Assembly: GCF_009765735.1 (NCBI RefSeq)
Contig: NZ_LMUW01000015.1
Coordinates: forward strand, 1-64,000
DNA length: 64,000 nucleotides
Direction: 5' to 3'
From: Xenophilus sp. L33
GTDB lineage: Bacteria; Pseudomonadota; Gammaproteobacteria; Burkholderiales; Burkholderiaceae_C
Shown: positions 43,384 to 52,371 of the stretch, piece by piece
Numbering within the stretch: the stretch's first letter is position 1
How the letters are laid out: each line of letters opens with the position of its first letter
Program-made: the position numbers and the translations under genes
The notes under the pieces: generated by a model
What the model was told of the DNA's origin: nothing
The model's input: the letters and a program-made list of their open reading frames with translations, nothing else
The model's database searches: none

Positions 43384-46335
43384 ATGAAAACTTTGGTAAT
43401 TGCAGAAAAGCCCTCGGTGGCCCAGGACATCGTGCGTGCGCTCACGCCGGTGGCCGGCAAGTTCGACAAGCACGACGAGCATTTCGAGAACGACAGCTAC
43501 GTGGTGACCAGCGCGGTCGGCCACCTGGTCGAGATCCAGGCGCCGGAGGAATTCGACGTCAAGCGCGGCAAGTGGAGCTTCGCCAACCTGCCGGTGATCC
43601 CGCCGCGCTTCGACCTGAAGCCGGTCGACAAGACCAAGACCCGCCTCAACGCGGTGGTCAAGCAGGCCAAGCGCAAGGACGTGACCCAGCTGGTGAACGC
43701 CTGCGACGCGGGCCGCGAGGGCGAGCTGATCTTCCGGCTGATCGAGCAGTACGCCGGCGGCAAGGCGCCGCTGGGCAAGCCGGTGCGGCGGCTGTGGCTG
43801 CAGTCGATGACGCCGCAGGCGATCCGCGACGGCTTCGACGCGCTGCGCAGCGAGAAGCAGATGCAGGGCCTGGCCGACGCGGCGCGCTCGCGCTCCGAAG
43901 CCGACTGGCTGGTCGGCATCAACGGCACGCGGGCGATGACCGCCTTCAATTCGCGCGACGGCGGCTTCTTCCTGACGACCGTCGGGCGGGTGCAGACGCC
44001 GACCTTGTCGGTGGTGGTCGAGCGCGAGGAAAAGATCCGCAAGTTCGTCAGCCGCGACTACTGGGAAATCCACGGCAGCTTCGTCGCCGAGGCCGGCACC
44101 TATCCCGGCAAGTGGTTCGACCCGGCCTGGAAGAAGCCGCCGCCCGGTCCCGACGGCCTGCCCGATCCGGAGCTTCGCGCCGACCGCGTCTGGAACGAGC
44201 GCGAGGCGCGCGAGATCGCCGACGCCGCGCGCGGCCAGCCGGCCACGGTCACCGAGGAGAGCAAGCCGACCACCAGCGCCTCGCCGCTGCTGTTCGACCT
44301 GACCTCGCTGCAGCGCGAGGCCAACAGCCGCTTCGGCTTCTCGGCCAAGACCACGCTGGCGCTGGCGCAGAGCCTCTACGAGCGGCACAAGGCGCTGACC
44401 TATCCGCGGACCGATTCGCGCGCGCTGCCCGAGGACTACCTGCCGGTGGTCAAGGACACCATGAAGATGCTGGCCACCAGCGGCATGAAGCACCTGGCGC
44501 CCTTCGCGCAGCAGGCGATCGACGGCAACTACGTCAAGCCGAGCAAGCGCATCTTCGACAACGCCAAGGTCAGCGACCACTTCGCGATCATCCCGACCTT
44601 GCAGGCGCCGAGCGGCCTGTCGGACGCCGAGCAGCGCCTCTACGACTTCGTGGTGCGGCGCTTCATGTCGGTGTTCTTCCCGAGCGCCGAATACCAGGTC
44701 ACGACCCGCATCAGCACGGTGGAGCAGGGCGGCAAGAAGTACCCGTTCCGCACCGACGGCAAGGTGCTGGTGAAGGCCGGCTGGCTCGCCATCTGGGGCA
44801 AGGAAGCCGAAGACGACGAGAAGGAAGACGAGAACAGCAAGCGCCTGGTGCCGGTCAAGCCCGGCGAGACGGTGAAGGTCGAGTCTGCCGACACCAAGGG
44901 CCTGAAGACCCGGCCGCCGGCGCGCTACTCCGAAGCGACCCTGCTCGGCGCGATGGAAGGCGCCGGCAAGACCATCGACGACGACGAATTGCGCGAGGCG
45001 ATGCAGGAAAAGGGCCTCGGCACGCCCGCCACGCGCGCGGCCACGATCGAAGGCCTGCTGGCCGAGAAATACATCATCCGCGAGGGCCGCGAGCTGATCC
45101 CGACCGCCAAGGCCTTCCAGCTGATGACCCTGCTGCGCGGCCTCGGCGTCGAGGAACTGTCGAAGGCCGAGCTCACCGGCGAGTGGGAATACAAGCTGGC
45201 GCAGATGGAGCACGGCAAGCTCAGCCGCACGGACTTCATGGCCGAGATCGCCAAGATGACCGAGCACATCGTGAAGAAGGCCAAGGAGTACGACCGCGAC
45301 ACCGTGCCCGGCGACTACGCGACCCTGGCCACGCCCTGCCCGAACTGCGGCGGCGTCGTGAAGGAGAACTACCGCCGCTACACCTGCACCGGCAAGCCGG
45401 GGCAGGAGCCGTGCGGCTTCTCCTTCGGCAAGTCGCCGGCGGGCCGCACCTTCGAGGTGGCCGAGGCCGAGGCGCTGCTGCGCGACAAGCACATCGGCCC
45501 GCTCGAGGGCTTCCGTTCCAAGGCCGGCTGGCCCTTCACCTCCGAGATCGTGCTCAAGTTCGACGAGGAAGCCAAGAACTGGAAGCTGGAGTTCGACTTC
45601 GGCGACGACAAGAACGCCGACACCGGCGAGATCGTCGACTTCAGCCAGCAGGACACGGTCGGCCCGTGCCCGATCTGCGGCTCGCCGGTGTTCGAGCACG
45701 GCAGCAACTACGTCTGCGAGAAGTCGGTGCCGACCAACGCCCAGCCGACGCCGAGCTGCACCTTCAAGAGCGGCAAGATCATCCTGCAGCAACCGGTCGA
45801 GCGCGCCCAGATCGAGAAGCTGCTGGCCACCGGCAAGACCGACCTGCTCGACAAGTTCGTCTCGATGCGCACGCGCCGCGCGTTCAAGGCCTTCCTCACT
45901 TGGAACAAGGAAGAAGGCAAGGTGACCTTCGAATTCGAGCCGCGCACCAGCAAGTTCCCGCCGCGCAAGACCTTCGCCCGGGCCGCGCCGGCGGCCGCCG
46001 CCAAGAAGACCGGTGCGTCCAAGGCCGCGAAGGCGCCGGCCGAGAAGGCACCGGCGAAGAAGGCCGCCGCCAAGAAGGCCGCAGCACCCAAGGCACCGCG
46101 CAAGCCGGGTGCCGGCCTGAAGCCGAGCGAGGCGCTGGCCGCGGTGATCGGCGCCGAGCCGGTGGCCCGCACCGAGGTCATCAAGAAGCTGTGGGACTAC
46201 ATCAAGGCCAACGGCCTGCAGGACGCGACCAACAAGCGCGCCATCAACGCCGACGCCAAGCTCAAGCCGGTGTTCGGCAAGGACCAGGTGACGATGTTCG
46301 AGCTGGCCGGCATCGTCGGCAAGCATCTGGCTTGA
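43384..46335 (+). CDS. topB: DNA topoisomerase III with H1-like linker and SWIB domain
   Basis: Type IA topoisomerase of 983 aa. The TOPRIM domain opens KTLVIAEKPSVAQDIVRAL and has DAGREGELIFRL. The active-site Tyr is in LTYPRTDSRALP. Two zinc-ribbon-like modules follow (CPNCGGVV and CPICGSPVFEHG, with later Cys). From about residue 865 comes an Ala/Lys/Pro-rich linker like histone H1 (AAAKKTGASKAAKAPAEKAP and on), then a SWIB/MDM2-type domain at about 910-983 (RTEVIKKLWDYIKANGLQD, AINADAKLKPVFG). Its job is decatenation and relaxation. The ATG at 43384 is preferred over TTG 43381. Confidence 0.95.
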   Translation: MKTLVIAEKPSVAQDIVRALTPVAGKFDKHDEHFENDSYVVTSAVGHLVEIQAPEEFDVKRGKWSFANLPVIPPRFDLKPVDKTKTRLNAVVKQAKRKDVTQLVNACDAGREGELIFRLIEQYAGGKAPLGKPVRRLWLQSMTPQAIRDGFDALRSEKQMQGLADAARSRSEADWLVGINGTRAMTAFNSRDGGFFLTTVGRVQTPTLSVVVEREEKIRKFVSRDYWEIHGSFVAEAGTYPGKWFDPAWKKPPPGPDGLPDPELRADRVWNEREAREIADAARGQPATVTEESKPTTSASPLLFDLTSLQREANSRFGFSAKTTLALAQSLYERHKALTYPRTDSRALPEDYLPVVKDTMKMLATSGMKHLAPFAQQAIDGNYVKPSKRIFDNAKVSDHFAIIPTLQAPSGLSDAEQRLYDFVVRRFMSVFFPSAEYQVTTRISTVEQGGKKYPFRTDGKVLVKAGWLAIWGKEAEDDEKEDENSKRLVPVKPGETVKVESADTKGLKTRPPARYSEATLLGAMEGAGKTIDDDELREAMQEKGLGTPATRAATIEGLLAEKYIIREGRELIPTAKAFQLMTLLRGLGVEELSKAELTGEWEYKLAQMEHGKLSRTDFMAEIAKMTEHIVKKAKEYDRDTVPGDYATLATPCPNCGGVVKENYRRYTCTGKPGQEPCGFSFGKSPAGRTFEVAEAEALLRDKHIGPLEGFRSKAGWPFTSEIVLKFDEEAKNWKLEFDFGDDKNADTGEIVDFSQQDTVGPCPICGSPVFEHGSNYVCEKSVPTNAQPTPSCTFKSGKIILQQPVERAQIEKLLATGKTDLLDKFVSMRTRRAFKAFLTWNKEEGKVTFEFEPRTSKFPPRKTFARAAPAAAAKKTGASKAAKAPAEKAPAKKAAAKKAAAPKAPRKPGAGLKPSEALAAVIGAEPVARTEVIKKLWDYIKANGLQDATNKRAINADAKLKPVFGKDQVTMFELAGIVGKHLA

Positions 46336-46349
46336 AGGAGATCGATGCC

Positions 46350-46541
46350 ATGACGAAATCTCTCGCGACCCGACTCGCCACCGCGCTGCTGGCGCTCGGC
46401 TGCGGCCTCTTGGCCGGTTGCGCCAGCGGCGGCGCTTCGGGCAACGGCGGCAGTGCCGCCGCGGGCTCGAACGGCAGCAGCGTCACCGTCTTCGGCACCA
46501 TCGACGCCAGCGTGACCGGCATCCGCAACCAGAGCCGCTGA
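46350..46541 (+). CDS. Small Gly/Ser-rich lipoprotein
   Basis: A 63-aa protein with a lipoprotein signal: charged start MTKSLATRL, hydrophobic core and the lipobox LLAGC (Cys24). The mature part is mostly Gly, Ser, Ala and Asn, ending VTVFGTIDASVTGIRNQSR. It should be lipid-anchored in the envelope. AAGGAG lies upstream of ATG 46350. It starts 14 bp after topB and may be read from the same transcript. No function can be given. Confidence 0.75.
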   Translation: MTKSLATRLATALLALGCGLLAGCASGGASGNGGSAAAGSNGSSVTVFGTIDASVTGIRNQSR

Positions 46542-46549
46542 GGCCCGGC

Positions 46550-48037
46550 GTGCCGACCACGCTGGACTGCGCCTGGCTGCTGGCCGACCCCGGCGCCGAG
46601 GCCGCGCGCGCCGACGCGCGCATCGCGATCGATGGCGATCGCTTCGGTGCGATCACGTCGCTCGATGCGCCGGTGCCGGGTCGTCGCCGGCTCGCGCTGC
46701 CCGCGCTGTCGAACGCGCACGACCATGCGCGCACCTTCCGCAGCGCGACCCTCGGCTCGCAAGGCCGGCCGCTCGAGAGCTGGCTGCCCTTCCAGGGCGT
46801 GCTGCCGGGCATGGATCCGTACCTGTGCGCCGCGACCTCGTTCGCGCGCACCGTGCGCCACGGTGTCGCCCACGTGATGGCGCACTACACGCGGGTGCAG
46901 GGCGGCATGGGCTACGTGCAGGAGGTCGAGGCGGTGGCCCGCGCCGCGCGCGACGTCGGCCTGCGTGTCGGCTTCGCGGTCGCGATGCGCGACCGCCAGG
47001 GCCTGGGCTACGCCGACGACGCGACGGTGCTGCGGGCGCTCCGGCCCGGCATCCGCGAGGCCGTCAGCGGCAGGCTGTCCGTCAAGCCGGTGTCGCCCGC
47101 CGAGCAGCTGGCGCTGGTCGACGACGTGGCGCGGATGCTGGAGGAGGGCGGCTACACCGACCACCTGCGCGTGCAATACGGACCGACCGCGGTGCAGTGG
47201 TGCAGCACGCCGCTGCTGGAGGCGATCGCGCGGGCCTCCGCCGACAGCGGACGGCCCGTCCACATGCACTGCCTGGAGACGCGCTACCAGCGCCAATGGG
47301 CCGACGAGCAGCATCCCGAAGGCATCGTGCGCCACCTCGACGCCATCGGCCTCCTGAGCCCGCGGCTGACGCTGGCCCATTGCACGTACGCGCGGCCCGA
47401 CGAGCTGGCGCTGATCGCCGAGCGCGGCGCGACCATCGCGGTCAACACCAGCTCCAACCTCGGCCTCCAGTCCGGCATCGCGCCGGTGCCCGAGATGCTG
47501 CGCCAGGGCTGCCGGATCGCCATGGGCCTGGACGGCGGCGCCTTCGACGACGACGACGATGCGCTGCGCGAGATGCGGCTGGCCTACGCGCTGCACCGCG
47601 GCTGGGGCTTCGACACGACGATGACGCGCGAGCAGCTCTGGCGCTTCGCGGCCGGCCACGGCCCGCGCACGGTGCGCGGCGCCGACGCGGCCTCGCGCGG
47701 CCGCATCGCGCCGGGCGAACCGGCCGACCTGCTGCTGCTCGACTGGGACGCGCTCGACGACGACCGCGTCTTCGACGACATCGACCCGCTCGACCTGCTG
47801 CTGGCGCGCGCCAAGGGCGCGCACATCGCGCAGGTCTACATCGGCGGGCGTCTGGTGGCCGACCAGGGCCGCATTCTGGGCATCGACGAGGGAGCGATGC
47901 ATGCGGAGCTGCTGGCCCGCACCCGCGCCGCGCTCGCCGCCGACGGCGCGCCCGCAGCCTGGCTCGCGACCGCGCGGGCGCTGGCCGAAGACCTGGCGCC
48001 GTTCTATCGCGAAGGGCGCTTCGGCTGCTGCGGTTGA
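46550..48037 (+). CDS. Amidohydrolase-family metal-dependent hydrolase
   Basis: A 495-aa member of the amidohydrolase superfamily (TRZ/ATZ or cytosine-deaminase-like branch). Metal-binding features are the H-x-H of NAHDHART, the His of VHMHCLET and of LAHCTYA, and the Asp of GLDGGAFDDD. The C-terminal part returns to the composite domain (RIAPGEPADLLLLDWDALDD). Members remove amino or amide groups from cyclic nitrogen compounds. The substrate is unknown. Starts at GTG 46550, 8 bp after the lipoprotein stop. It is followed by a crotonase-family gene after 49 bp. Confidence 0.82.
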   Translation: MPTTLDCAWLLADPGAEAARADARIAIDGDRFGAITSLDAPVPGRRRLALPALSNAHDHARTFRSATLGSQGRPLESWLPFQGVLPGMDPYLCAATSFARTVRHGVAHVMAHYTRVQGGMGYVQEVEAVARAARDVGLRVGFAVAMRDRQGLGYADDATVLRALRPGIREAVSGRLSVKPVSPAEQLALVDDVARMLEEGGYTDHLRVQYGPTAVQWCSTPLLEAIARASADSGRPVHMHCLETRYQRQWADEQHPEGIVRHLDAIGLLSPRLTLAHCTYARPDELALIAERGATIAVNTSSNLGLQSGIAPVPEMLRQGCRIAMGLDGGAFDDDDDALREMRLAYALHRGWGFDTTMTREQLWRFAAGHGPRTVRGADAASRGRIAPGEPADLLLLDWDALDDDRVFDDIDPLDLLLARAKGAHIAQVYIGGRLVADQGRILGIDEGAMHAELLARTRAALAADGAPAAWLATARALAEDLAPFYREGRFGCCG

Positions 48038-48086
48038 GGCCGCGGCGGCGCAGAATCGCGCGACCTGCCGCATCGAGAGGCGTCCC

Positions 48087-48875
48087 ATGTCCAAGGCTCT
48101 GTCCGAACCCCTGCTCCTGCGCGACGACCGCGAAGGCACCGCGACCCTGCGGCTGAACCAGCCGGCACGCTTCAACGCGCTGTCCGAGGCGCTGCTCGAA
48201 GCCTTGCAGCGCGAGATCGGCGCGATCGCCGAGGACCGGTCGGTGCGCTGCGTGGTGCTGGCCGCGGCCGGCAAGGATTTCTGCGCCGGCCACGACCTGC
48301 GCGAGATGCGGGCGCGGCCCGATCTGGGCTACTACCAGGCGCTGTTCGCCCGTTGCAGCCTGGTGATGCAGGGCCTGCAGTCGCTGCCGGTGCCGGTCAT
48401 CGCGCGGGTGCAGGGCATCGCCACCGCGGCCGGCTGCCAGCTGGTCGCCAGCTGCGACCTGGCGATCGCGGCCGAGACGGCGCGCTTCGCCGTCTCGGGC
48501 ATCAACGTCGGGCTGTTCTGCGCCACGCCGTCGGTGGCCCTGTCGCGCAACGTGTCGGCCAAGCGCGCCTTCGACATGGCCTTCACCGGCCGCTTCATCG
48601 ACGCCGCGACCGCCGCCGACTGGGGCCTGATCAACGAAGCGGTGCCCGAAGCCGCGCTGGACGACGCGGTCGCGCGCAAGGCCGCGGCGATCGTGGCCAA
48701 GAGCCCGGCCGCGGTGCGCATCGGCAAGCGGATGTTCTATCGCCAGCGCCAGCTCGACCTGGCCGACGCCTACGCGTTCGCCGGCGACGTCATGGCCCGC
48801 AACATGATGGAAGAGGACGCGGGCGAGGGCATCGACGCCTTCCTGGGGAAGCGGGCGCCGCGCTGGCGCGGCTGA
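48087..48875 (+). CDS. Enoyl-CoA hydratase/isomerase family protein (ECHDC3-like)
   Basis: A 262-aa crotonase-fold protein. The oxyanion-hole motif AGKDFCAGHDL and the second loop IATAAGCQLVASCDLAIA are intact. The two catalytic Glu residues of true enoyl-CoA hydratase are replaced: Gln in GCQL and Gly in the VSGINVGLFCATPSV segment. This pattern matches ECHDC3-type proteins, so hydratase activity is doubtful although CoA-thioester binding is likely. GAGAGG precedes ATG 48087. It follows the amidohydrolase on the same strand and converges with the amidotransferase-like gene. Confidence 0.85.
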   Translation: MSKALSEPLLLRDDREGTATLRLNQPARFNALSEALLEALQREIGAIAEDRSVRCVVLAAAGKDFCAGHDLREMRARPDLGYYQALFARCSLVMQGLQSLPVPVIARVQGIATAAGCQLVASCDLAIAAETARFAVSGINVGLFCATPSVALSRNVSAKRAFDMAFTGRFIDAATAADWGLINEAVPEAALDDAVARKAAAIVAKSPAAVRIGKRMFYRQRQLDLADAYAFAGDVMARNMMEEDAGEGIDAFLGKRAPRWRG

Positions 48876-48890
48876 GGCCCGGCCCTGCGG

Positions 48891-49775
48891 TCAGGACCGC
48901 ATCAGCAGCGCCTGCCGCAGCAGCCGCGCAGCCCGGTTGCGGATGCGCCCCGGCGCGCTGCGCAGCGGCCCCTTCGGGCTCACCTTGGCGGTCGCGCAGG
49001 CCCACAGGAAGTCTTCCAGGATGGCGGTGTCGTCCACCGTGTCGGAAGCCCCGACCTTGTGGAATTCAGGATGCCATTGCGTGGCCGCGATGTAGCTCCG
49101 GCCGCGGTCGGCGCGGCGCCGGATGGCCTCGGGGATGCGGTCGGGGATGCTGAAGGCGTCGATCTCGAAGCCGGGCGCCAGGTCCTTGATGCCCTGGTGG
49201 TGGATGCTGTTGACTCGGCCGATCTCCATGCCGGGATAGAGCTTCGACAGCCGCGAGCCGGGCGTGATGCTGATGCCGTGGAAGTTCTGGTCGTAGGCCA
49301 CCGGGTCGCGGTGCTTGAGGCCCTGCGGATGCTGCGCCTCGATGTCCTGGTAGAGCGTGCCGCCGAAGGCCACGTTGATCAGCTGCAGCCCGCGGCAGAC
49401 GCCGAAGATCGGCTTGCCGGCCTGCTCGAAGGCCTCGACCAGCGCCAGGTCGTAGAGGTCGCGGATGCGGTCGCCGATCCAGGCTTCCTTGAGCGGCTCC
49501 TCGCCGTAGCTGCCGGGCCAGACGTCGGCGCCGCCGTGCATGACGACGCCGTCGAGCCACTCGGCGTAGTGCGACAGCTTGGTGTCGCCGCGGGCCGTTT
49601 CGCCGGTCGGGCAGGGCACCATCACGACCATCGCGCCGGCCGACATCAGCCAGTGCGCGATCGACTGTTCGACGTACTGCAGGGTCTTGTTGGTGAACAG
49701 CGGCCGGCCGGAATCGGCGTGCATGAAGCAGGCGGACAAGCCGATCTTGAGGCGCCCGGAGACGGTTTGTGACAT
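48891..49775 (-). CDS. Class I glutamine amidotransferase-like hydrolase (PuuD-like)
   Basis: A 294-aa member of the gamma-glutamyl-gamma-aminobutyrate hydrolase family. The nucleophile Cys is in GVCRGLQLINVAFGGTLYQD and the His-Glu partners in AATQWHPEFH. The MHGGADVWPGSYGE loop is typical of PuuD. Such enzymes cleave gamma-glutamyl amides in putrescine breakdown, but no other puu gene is here. The C-terminal 35 residues are Arg-rich and extend past the usual end. About 130 bp separate it from the MFS gene upstream. Confidence 0.85.
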   Translation of the reverse strand: MSQTVSGRLKIGLSACFMHADSGRPLFTNKTLQYVEQSIAHWLMSAGAMVVMVPCPTGETARGDTKLSHYAEWLDGVVMHGGADVWPGSYGEEPLKEAWIGDRIRDLYDLALVEAFEQAGKPIFGVCRGLQLINVAFGGTLYQDIEAQHPQGLKHRDPVAYDQNFHGISITPGSRLSKLYPGMEIGRVNSIHHQGIKDLAPGFEIDAFSIPDRIPEAIRRRADRGRSYIAATQWHPEFHKVGASDTVDDTAILEDFLWACATAKVSPKGPLRSAPGRIRNRAARLLRQALLMRS

Positions 49776-49860
49776 CGCTGGAACGGCGGCGCTGGCGGCA
49801 CCGCGGCATGCAAAGAGGTCATTGTGGAGCCTTGCGCGGCTCCTTGCATGGCAAGCGCGC

Positions 49861-49892
49861 GGCGGTTGCGGCGCTGCAACGTCGCAACCGCC
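49861..49892 (-). terminator. Candidate terminator hairpin after the MFS gene
   Basis: GGCGGTTGCG and CGCAACCGCC form a perfect 10-bp stem with a 12-nt loop, 12 bp after the MFS stop. No T-tract follows, so the call rests on the stem and position only. Confidence 0.5.
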
Positions 49893-49904
49893 GCGCCGCT
49901 GCTG

Positions 49905-51164
49905 TCAGTCGCCCTTCGCCGGGTCGTACATCTTCTCCCGGATAAAGAAGAAGGGCACCAGCGCGGACAGCGCGTACGCCACCGCGACCACCGACAGGCC
50001 GAGACCGATGGTGAAGCGATCGGCGATCGCGCCGATCACCAGCGGCGCCATCATCGAGCCGATGCGGCCGACGTTGTAGGAGCCGCCGGTGGCGGTGCCG
50101 CGCAGGTGCGTCGGGAAGCTCTCGTTCATGTAGGTGGCGTTGACCGCGTAGGGCATCGTGTAGAGGAAGCCGAAGATCAGCATCAGCATGACGACGGTGC
50201 CGGGCGAGTGGAACATCAGCATGATCGGCAGCATCACGGCGGTGGCGAGACCGCCGATCGCGAACATCGAGCGCCGGCCGTAGCGATCGGCCAGCCAGCC
50301 CGTCACCACCTTGCCGAAGATGGCCGCGGTGTAGGTGCCGATGATGTAGCTGATCATGGTCTTGAAGTTGACGCCCATCTCGCTGGCCACGTAGCTCGGC
50401 AGCCAGGTGTTGACGCCGAAGTAGCCGAACTGCAGCAGGGTGGAGGCCAGCGCCCAGAGCAGGAAGTACTTGCGCACCTTCGGGTCGCGCCAGATCAGCA
50501 CCCACTCGTTGTTGTTGCGGGTGCGCGGCGCCTTGCTGCGGTTCTGCCAGCTCGCCGGCTCGGGGATGTAGCGGCGGATGAAGATCGCCAGCACCACCGG
50601 CACGATCGCCACGTAGTACATCCAGCGCCAGCCATGGTCCGGCATGATCGCGCCGGCCAGCAGCGCGGCCGCGAGGTAGCCCACCGAATAGGAGGCCTGT
50701 AGCGTCCCGAGCACCGTGGTGCGGATGCGCGTGGGCACGTATTCGGCCATCAGCATGGTGCAGATGGTGTATTCGGCACCGAGGCCGATGCCGGTGATGA
50801 AGCGCACGACCACGAACTGCTCGTACGACTGCGTCAGGCCCAGCACCGCCGAGCCGACCGAGAACAGCACGATCATCCAGGCCGCCATGCGCACGCGGCC
50901 GAAGCGGTCGGCCAGCCAGCCGCCGCCCATGCCGCCGATCGCCATGCCGGCCAGCGACCAGGTGGCCAGCAGGCCGGCCTGCGTGTTGCTGAGGCCCCAT
51001 TCGGCCTTCAGCGCCGGCAGGGTGAGCGACAGCATCTGCAGGTCGAAGCCGTCGACGAAGAGACCGAGAAAGGATGAGATGAAGACCGCGATCCAGACCT
51101 TGTCGGGACTGATGAGGTTGCGGCGCCGATCGGATGCGCTTGGCGCGACCGCCGAATGGGTCAT
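49905..51164 (-). CDS. MFS transporter (AAHS/sugar-acid type)
   Basis: A 419-aa transporter with twelve predicted membrane segments. The MFS signature after helix 2 is GGWLADRFGRVRM, repeated between helices 8 and 9 as GWLADRYGRRSMF. The first helix carries FLGLFVDGFDLQML, a pattern of the aromatic acid:H+ symporter and sialic-acid/sugar-acid groups (DGFD). It imports an unknown organic anion or sugar acid with protons. It diverges from a TIM-barrel sugar isomerase gene over 122 bp, which suggests a shared catabolic route. Confidence 0.88.
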   Translation of the reverse strand: MTHSAVAPSASDRRRNLISPDKVWIAVFISSFLGLFVDGFDLQMLSLTLPALKAEWGLSNTQAGLLATWSLAGMAIGGMGGGWLADRFGRVRMAAWMIVLFSVGSAVLGLTQSYEQFVVVRFITGIGLGAEYTICTMLMAEYVPTRIRTTVLGTLQASYSVGYLAAALLAGAIMPDHGWRWMYYVAIVPVVLAIFIRRYIPEPASWQNRSKAPRTRNNNEWVLIWRDPKVRKYFLLWALASTLLQFGYFGVNTWLPSYVASEMGVNFKTMISYIIGTYTAAIFGKVVTGWLADRYGRRSMFAIGGLATAVMLPIMLMFHSPGTVVMLMLIFGFLYTMPYAVNATYMNESFPTHLRGTATGGSYNVGRIGSMMAPLVIGAIADRFTIGLGLSVVAVAYALSALVPFFFIREKMYDPAKGD

Positions 51165-51286
51165 GAGGTTGCCTCCCTGTGTTGTTATGAAGTGTCCGAG
51201 GCGGATTGTTGAAACCCCATGTCCCCTTGTCTAATATCGATCGCGAATTCGACGATTCGAATCCGCTATCCCAAGGAGACGAGCGC

Positions 51287-52342
51287 ATGAAGACGATCAA
51301 GGGCCCGGCCATCTTCCTGGCCCAGTTCACCGGCGACAGTGCGCCTTTCGACACGCTGGACGGCATCGCCGGCTGGGCCGCGGGCCTGGGCTACAAGGGC
51401 GTGCAGATCCCGAGCTGGGACGCGCGCGTCTTCGACCTCGCCAAGGCGGCCGAGAGCAAGACCTACTGCGACGAGGTGAAGGGCACGCTCGCCGCGCACG
51501 GCCTCGAGATCACCGAGCTGTCGACCCATCTGCAGGGCCAGCTGGTGGCGGTGCATCCGGCCTATGACAACGGCTTCGACGGCTTCGCCGCGCCCGAGGT
51601 GCGCAACGACCCGGTGAAGCGCCAGCGCTGGGCGGTCGAGCAGCTGCACCTGGCGGCGCGGGCATCGGCCCACCTGGGGCTGAGCGCGCATGCGACCTTC
51701 TCCGGCGCGCTGGCCTGGCCATACCTCTATTCATGGCCACCGCGGCCGCCGGGCCTGATCGAGGAAGCCTTCGACGAGCTGGCGCGGCGCTGGCGGCCGA
51801 TCCTCGACCACTTCGACGAGGTCGGCGTCGACGTCTGCTACGAGATCCATCCGGGCGAGGACCTGCACGACGGCGTGACCTACGAGATGTTCCTCGATCG
51901 CGTGAACGACCATCCGCGCGCCTGCCTGCTGTACGACCCGAGCCACTTCGTGCTGCAGCAGCTGAATTACCTCGACTACATCGACCACTTCCACGAGCGC
52001 ATCAAGATCTTCCACGTCAAGGACGCGGAGTTCAATCCGACCGGCAAGCAGGGCGTCTACGGCGGCTTCCAGAGCTGGCTGAACCGCGCCGGGCGCTTCC
52101 GCTCGCTGGGCGACGGGCAGGTCGACTTCGGTGCGATCTTCTCGAAGATGGCCGCCTACGACTTCCCGGGCTGGGCGGTGCTCGAATGGGAGTGCTGCCT
52201 CAAGCATCCGGAGGACGGCGCGCGCGAGGGCGCGGAATTCATCGCGCGCCACATCATCCGGGTGGGCGACCGGGCCTTCGACGACTTCGCCGCGGGCGGC
52301 GTCGACACGGCCGCCAACAAGGCGATGCTGGGGATCCGCTGA
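51287..52342 (+). CDS. Sugar phosphate isomerase/epimerase (TIM barrel, AP-endonuclease 2 fold)
   Basis: A 351-aa xylose-isomerase-like TIM-barrel protein. Probable metal ligands are Glu in CYEIHPGEDLHDG, Asp/His in LLYDPSHFVLQ, His in IFHVKDAEF and Glu in AVLEWECC. IolE, IolI and related enzymes act on inositol derivatives or keto sugars; which reaction applies here is unknown. AAGGAG lies 9 nt before ATG 51287. The divergent MFS gene probably imports its substrate. No kinase or dehydrogenase gene completes the route in this window. Confidence 0.87.
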   Translation: MKTIKGPAIFLAQFTGDSAPFDTLDGIAGWAAGLGYKGVQIPSWDARVFDLAKAAESKTYCDEVKGTLAAHGLEITELSTHLQGQLVAVHPAYDNGFDGFAAPEVRNDPVKRQRWAVEQLHLAARASAHLGLSAHATFSGALAWPYLYSWPPRPPGLIEEAFDELARRWRPILDHFDEVGVDVCYEIHPGEDLHDGVTYEMFLDRVNDHPRACLLYDPSHFVLQQLNYLDYIDHFHERIKIFHVKDAEFNPTGKQGVYGGFQSWLNRAGRFRSLGDGQVDFGAIFSKMAAYDFPGWAVLEWECCLKHPEDGAREGAEFIARHIIRVGDRAFDDFAAGGVDTAANKAMLGIR

Positions 52343-52371
52343 ACCCCGCTCGGACCGCGCTCGGACCGCGC

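Noticed and set aside
43276..46326. A 1016-codon minus-strand frame opposite topB.
   Set aside because: It mirrors topB codons, is rich in Arg, Leu and Gly, and has no family motif; it would also erase the divergent promoter.
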